From an uncultured Rubellimicrobium sp. (GTDB taxonomy: Bacteria > Pseudomonadota > Alphaproteobacteria > Rhodobacterales > Rhodobacteraceae): DNA of 8,947 bases. The stretch lies in the NCBI GenBank assembly GCA_902805995.1, contig CADCUU010000030.1, positions 1-8,947 on the forward strand, read 5' to 3'. The position numbers and the translations under genes were made by a program. The notes under the pieces were generated by a model. That model saw nothing but the letters and a program-made list of their open reading frames with translations. It was not told the DNA's origin and searched no databases. Every line of letters starts with the position of its first letter. Position 1 is the stretch's first letter. This document shows, one piece after another, positions 6,181 through 8,947 of this stretch.

Positions 6181-7704
6181 CTATCCGGCCTGCGCGGGCG
6201 CCATGGCGGCGTCGCGCTGCGTGGCCAGGCGCATGATGTCTTCCTGGGTGGTTCCCGGCCCGCCGGGCAGGATCCCGGTGAGGCGCCCTTCGCACATGAC
6301 GGCGATGCGGTGGCTCAGGCGCAGGATCTCGGGCAGCTCCGAGGAGATCACGATCACCGCGCGGCCCTGCTCGGCCAGGGATTTGAGGAGCTTGTAGATC
6401 TCGCTCTTGGCGCCCACGTCGATGCCGCGCGTGGGCTCGTCGAAGATGAGGATGTCGCAGTCGCGCAGCAGCCACTTGGCGATCACGACCTTCTGCTGGT
6501 TCCCTCCCGACAGGAGCCTGACCTCCTGGCTGTCCGAGGGCGTGCGGATATCGAGCTGCTGGATGTAGCTCGTGGCCGTGTCGCGCAGCGCGGATTCGTC
6601 GAGGCGACCCGTGCGCCCCGTGAAGCGTTCGAGCGAGGCCATCCCGATATTCGCGCGCACGTCCATCCCGGTCGCGAGGCCGAAGCGCTTGCGGTCCTCG
6701 GACAGGTAGCCGATCCCCGCCGACACAGCGTCGCGGGGGGTGCTGATGGCGACAGGGCGGCCATGGACCCGGATCTCTCCAGCCTCGAACGGGTCGGCGC
6801 CGAAGATGGCGCGGGCGACCTCGGTCCGGCCTGCCCCCATCAGGCCCGCAAAGCCCAGGATCTCCCCCTTGCGGACGGCGAAGCTCACGTCCCGGATCTC
6901 GCGGCCGCGGCGCAGGCCGCGCACCTCCAGGGCAACCTCGGCCCCGGAAAGGTCGGGGATGTTCAGGGCCTCGGTGGTCAGGTCGCGCCCGACCATCATG
7001 GAGATGATCGTCTCGATCGGCGTGCCCTCGGCCTGCACGGTGCCCACGAAGGCCCCGTCGCGCATCACCGTCACCCGGTCCGAGATGCGCTTGATCTCGT
7101 CCATCTTGTGGCTGATGTAGACGACCCCCACGCCATCGGCCCGAAGCTGGCCGATGATGATGAACAACTCCTCGATCTCGGCGGCGGTCAGGGCGGCGGT
7201 CGGCTCATCCATGATGAGCACGCGGGACCGGAACGAGAGCGCCTTGGCGATCTCCACCATCTGCTGCTTCGCGATGGTGAGGTCGCCCACAACGGTCGTC
7301 GGGTCGAGCGCCAGGTTCATCCGCGCAAAGATTTCAGCGGTCATGCGGTTCAGCGCGGGTTCGTCGAGCCGCCCGAAGCTTTTCCGCGGCTCGCGCCCGA
7401 TGAAGATGTTCTGCGCGACCGTGAGGTCGTTCATCAGGCTCAGCTCCTGATGGATGATCCCGATGCCCAGGTCCTGCGCCACGCGGGGAGAGGGGATGAC
7501 CTCCGCCCGGCCGTCGATCTCGATCTGGCCGCTGTCGGGCTGGTAGAGGCCGGACAGGATCTTCATCATCGTCGACTTGCCTGCCCCGTTCTCTCCCATC
7601 AGGGCATGGACCTCACCGGCGCGGAGGTCGAACTGCGCGGACCGGAGCGCATGGACGCCGGGGAACGACTTGTCGATCGACGTCATGCGGACCAGATCGG
7701 CCAT
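6181..7704 (-). CDS. Sugar ABC importer, double-domain ATPase (RbsA-like, CUT2)
   Basis: A 507-residue cytoplasmic ATPase with two fused nucleotide-binding domains, the normal RbsA/MglA/XylG size. Domain 1 has Walker [10 protein letters not shown] (37-45), Q-loop Q86, a divergent signature L-T-I-A-K-Q-Q (142-148), Walker B V-L-I-M-D-E (162-167) and H-loop H199. Domain 2 has a degenerate Walker [10 protein letters not shown] (287-295) lacking the lysine, a canonical signature L-S-G-G-N-Q-Q-K (398-405), Walker B L-I-F-D-E-P (419-424) and S-S-E-L (454-457) in place of the H-loop. This asymmetry is normal for the family: one good site forms from domain 1 Walker A/B and the domain 2 signature. The ATG at 7704 was chosen because GGAGG (7714-7710) lies 5 bases upstream and M-A-D-L-V begins the family alignment; a GTG at 7785 would add 27 unlike residues. 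It is the first gene of the importer operon. Confidence 0.95.
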   Translation of the reverse strand: MADLVRMTSIDKSFPGVHALRSAQFDLRAGEVHALMGENGAGKSTMMKILSGLYQPDSGQIEIDGRAEVIPSPRVAQDLGIGIIHQELSLMNDLTVAQNIFIGREPRKSFGRLDEPALNRMTAEIFARMNLALDPTTVVGDLTIAKQQMVEIAKALSFRSRVLIMDEPTAALTAAEIEELFIIIGQLRADGVGVVYISHKMDEIKRISDRVTVMRDGAFVGTVQAEGTPIETIISMMVGRDLTTEALNIPDLSGAEVALEVRGLRRGREIRDVSFAVRKGEILGFAGLMGAGRTEVARAIFGADPFEAGEIRVHGRPVAISTPRDAVSAGIGYLSEDRKRFGLATGMDVRANIGMASLERFTGRTGRLDESALRDTATSYIQQLDIRTPSDSQEVRLLSGGNQQKVVIAKWLLRDCDILIFDEPTRGIDVGAKSEIYKLLKSLAEQGRAVIVISSELPEILRLSHRIAVMCEGRLTGILPGGPGTTQEDIMRLATQRDAAMAPAQAG

Positions 7705-7723
7705 GGGGACCTCCGAAGGCGCG

Positions 7724-7739
7724 GGTCGGACGGTCGGAC
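7724..7739. repeat. Tandem 8-base repeat upstream of the importer operon
   Basis: GGTCGGAC occurs twice in direct succession (7724-7731 and 7732-7739), ending about 20 bases before the ATPase ATG on the transcript side. With the next base it can also be read as a GGTC...GACC inverted repeat. It lies in the leader of the operon, where a sugar-responsive regulator could bind, but no family consensus is recognisable. The 247 bases between recX and the ATPase gene show no convincing -35/-10 pair. Confidence 0.3.
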
Positions 7740-7951
7740 CTGCCACGCCCACGTTCCGCGCCCGCCCGACAGACGCAAGAGCCAAAATGACGGCCCGCTT
7801 CGGTTCTGCTGCCTCGGGCGTGCCGGGGACTGTTCGGGCAGGACGTTCGGTGGCTCGCCATGCTTCACGACCCCCGGCCGTGCCCGAGTGGGGCGGCGTG
7901 TGGCCTGCCTCTGCGCACGGGAAGCTGTTTTCGTCGGGTCAGTGCCGAGGA

Positions 7952-8623
7952 TCAGCCATCGTCGGGCTCCTGGTCCAGCACCCGTCGTATCGTGTCCACC
8001 CCAAAGCCCGCCCGGGCCATGGCGCCGGCCTCGCGCCGCCAGACCTTCGCCCGCGAGGAGGAGTCCTCGGGCAGGGGCTGCACGCGATAGGGGCCGAAGC
8101 GCTTCTTGCGGGCGAATGTCTCGGCGGCTTCGACCTCCGCGGCGCGCAGGACATCCCCGGACTCCACCCCCTCGTCGGGGGCCTGCACGAACTCGCGTGC
8201 GGCCTCGACAATCGCCCCGCGCGCGGTGTCATCCTCCACGCCCTTCCGTCCGAGGTCCCGCAGGATACGGCGCATTCCCCGGCCCGACGCAAAGGCTGCG
8301 CGAGCCTTCATCTCCGCATAACGGGCGTCCTGGACGAGGCCTGTCTCCTCAAGCCGTGCGACCTCGGCCTCGATCAGGGGGCGCAACACCGCCTGCTCCT
8401 CCTTCGCAGCGTCGGGGTCGAGGCCCCGGACATGCCGCCGGAGCCTTCGCTCGAGGACCTCCCGCAGCATGGCCGCGCTGCTTTCGCGTTGCCCGACATA
8501 GTGTTCGGCGATATTGCGAAGGCGTGCGGCGGTCAAAGGCTTGGCTTTGCCCGCCCGATCCGACGGCCCCGCCGAGCCCGAGCCCCGACGTTGTCGTCCC
8601 TTACGTATCGGGTCGTCGTCCAC
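7952..8623 (-). CDS. recX: RecX-family regulator of RecA
   Basis: A 223-residue basic, helical protein matching the RecX family, cytoplasmic proteins that bind RecA filaments and limit recombination and SOS activity. Residues 1-28 are a charged, low-complexity tail. Then come helical repeats with family landmarks: L-x-x-x-A-E-H-Y-V-x-x-R-E-S-S (about 34-49), the R-L-E-E-T-G-L-V-Q-D-A-R-Y-A-E block (90-104), which corresponds to the family's L...G-x-L-D-D-x-R-F-A, and G-R-G-M-R-R-I-L-R-D-L-G-R-K-G-V (114-129). The C-terminal third (G-F-G-V-D-T-I-R-R-V-L) repeats the pattern. I chose the GTG at 8623 because GGAGG (8635-8631) sits 7 bases before it. The frame extends to another GTG at 8812, adding 63 residues with no family character. 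recA is not in the window. No alphaproteobacterial LexA box (GTTC-N7-GTTC) is visible upstream. Confidence 0.82.
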   Translation of the reverse strand: MDDDPIRKGRQRRGSGSAGPSDRAGKAKPLTAARLRNIAEHYVGQRESSAAMLREVLERRLRRHVRGLDPDAAKEEQAVLRPLIEAEVARLEETGLVQDARYAEMKARAAFASGRGMRRILRDLGRKGVEDDTARGAIVEAAREFVQAPDEGVESGDVLRAAEVEAAETFARKKRFGPYRVQPLPEDSSSRAKVWRREAGAMARAGFGVDTIRRVLDQEPDDG

Positions 8624-8699
8624 AGGTCTCCCTCCCCGATCCCGGCCAGCGCTGTCGGCCTTGGTGCCGATGCGGGACTCAGCCCGCGCCGCGTGTTCA

Positions 8700-8727
8700 A
8701 ATCTAGGCCAAGCACCCCCTAGGTCAG
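8700..8727 (-). promoter_or_regulatory. Possible recX promoter
   Basis: On the minus strand CTGACC (8727-8722) and TAGATT (8705-8700) are 16 bases apart. Each matches 4 of 6 bases of the sigma-70 -35 and -10 elements. They lie about 77 bases upstream of the GTG at 8623. Matches of this quality occur by chance, so this is only a candidate. Confidence 0.2.
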
Positions 8728-8897
8728 GACCCCATACTCGCGGGCTGGCTGCCTTGGTGCGCGACGCCAGGGGATCGGCTCTGGAAAGGGCGCGGCGCGG
8801 GGGACGAATCACTTCGGCGGGCGGCCTTGATTGGTCATGGTAGAGGGTCTTCCTAATGGCTCACAGCGCAATACGGGTGAAGGCCATAACGGTAGAT

Positions 8898-8915
8898 AAG
8901 TTAACCTGATAACTT
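8898..8915. promoter_or_regulatory. 18-base operator-like inverted repeat
   Basis: AAGTTA (8898-8903) and TAACTT (8910-8915) are perfect inverted halves around a 6-base spacer. The site lies just upstream of the plus-strand TTGACA at 8922 and overlaps the possible minus-strand -10. Its size and spacing suit a dimeric helix-turn-helix regulator. The regulator is unknown. Confidence 0.45.
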
Positions 8916-8921
8916 CGCGTT

Positions 8922-8947
8922 TTGACAATTGTTAGCCTTGCCACAAT
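8922..8947 (+). promoter_or_regulatory. Plus-strand promoter leading out of the window, with a second inverted repeat
   Basis: A perfect TTGACA -35 lies at 8922-8927. With 17-base spacing the -10 would begin at 8945 with the last visible bases (AAT) and is cut by the edge. Between and over these elements, ATTGT (8928-8932) and ACAAT (8943-8947) form an inverted repeat around a 10-base spacer, well placed for a repressor. This implies a regulated gene on the plus strand just beyond the window. Confidence 0.45.

Larger units (their letters stand above)
8624..8947. other. Non-coding region right of recX, with likely divergent promoters
   Basis: These 324 bases hold no gene I can support. The part next to recX (to about 8812) is open in the recX frame but has no family similarity. 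From about 8850 the sequence becomes clearly AT-rich, as is usual for promoters in a GC-rich genome. It contains two inverted repeats and a shared -35 site. On the minus strand TTGTCA (8927-8922), then 18 bases, then TTAACT gives a distal candidate for recX. On the plus strand TTGACA occupies the same bases. Confidence 0.5.

Noticed and set aside
7705..7951. LacI-type or catabolite operator in front of the importer operon
   Set aside because: No 14-20 base palindrome with a CG centre matching that family could be found; only the direct repeat is clear.
6127..8706. A very long plus-strand open frame (about 859 codons) opposite the importer and recX genes
   Set aside because: It is an antisense shadow of GC-rich coding sequence: it spans three well-recognised minus-strand genes, is rich in D, H, R, G and A, and resembles no family.
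8624..8812. N-terminal extension of RecX to a GTG at 8812
   Set aside because: The 63 extra residues have no family similarity. The GTG at 8623 has a good Shine-Dalgarno and gives a normal RecX length.
8809..8838. Nine-codon leader frame M-T-N-Q-G-R-P-P-K whose stop codon overlaps the GTG at 8812
   Set aside because: Its AGGA is about 12 bases away and the downstream GTG is not the favoured recX start. The overlap is probably chance.

Overview
The window is GC-rich and densely coded. Every protein gene I can support is on the minus strand. Codon use, the alanine-rich proteins and the gene families point to an alphaproteobacterium, most likely a member of the Rhodobacterales. That placement is an inference from style and family, not from a marker gene.

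Layout, left to right: (1) 1-442, the N-terminal third or so of an imelysin/IrpA-like periplasmic protein, cut by the left edge. (2) 627-2297, a large MFS exporter of the EntS-like MFS_3 type with a soluble C-terminal domain. (3) 2438-3691, a Bcr/CflA-type MFS drug exporter. (4) 3692-4143, a gap of about 450 bases with no convincing gene. It holds an operator-like palindrome, hairpins and a probable terminator. (5) 7704 down to 4144, a complete three-gene CUT2 (ribose-type) sugar ABC importer, transcribed in the order ATPase, permease, periplasmic binding protein. (6) 7952-8623, a RecX-family regulator of RecA. (7) 8624-8947, a non-coding tail that becomes AT-rich. It ends in a good plus-strand -35 element and two inverted repeats, so a gene starting beyond the right edge on the plus strand is likely.

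The importer genes are one functional unit: the binding protein captures a sugar in the periplasm, the permease moves it, and the double-domain ATPase powers the step. No regulator, kinase, isomerase or dehydrogenase accompanies them here, so the sugar cannot be named. The two MFS exporters lie in tandem and may share a role in expelling toxic compounds or metabolites. recX is probably independent of the importer, although no strong promoter is visible in the 247 bases between them.

I found no mobile element, CRISPR array, RNA gene or obviously new multi-gene system. The points most worth a second look are small: a hairpin against the imelysin start codon, operator-like palindromes at 3726-3742 and 8898-8947, the EntS-like exporter's soluble tail, and possible decayed coding sequence in the 3835-4153 gap.
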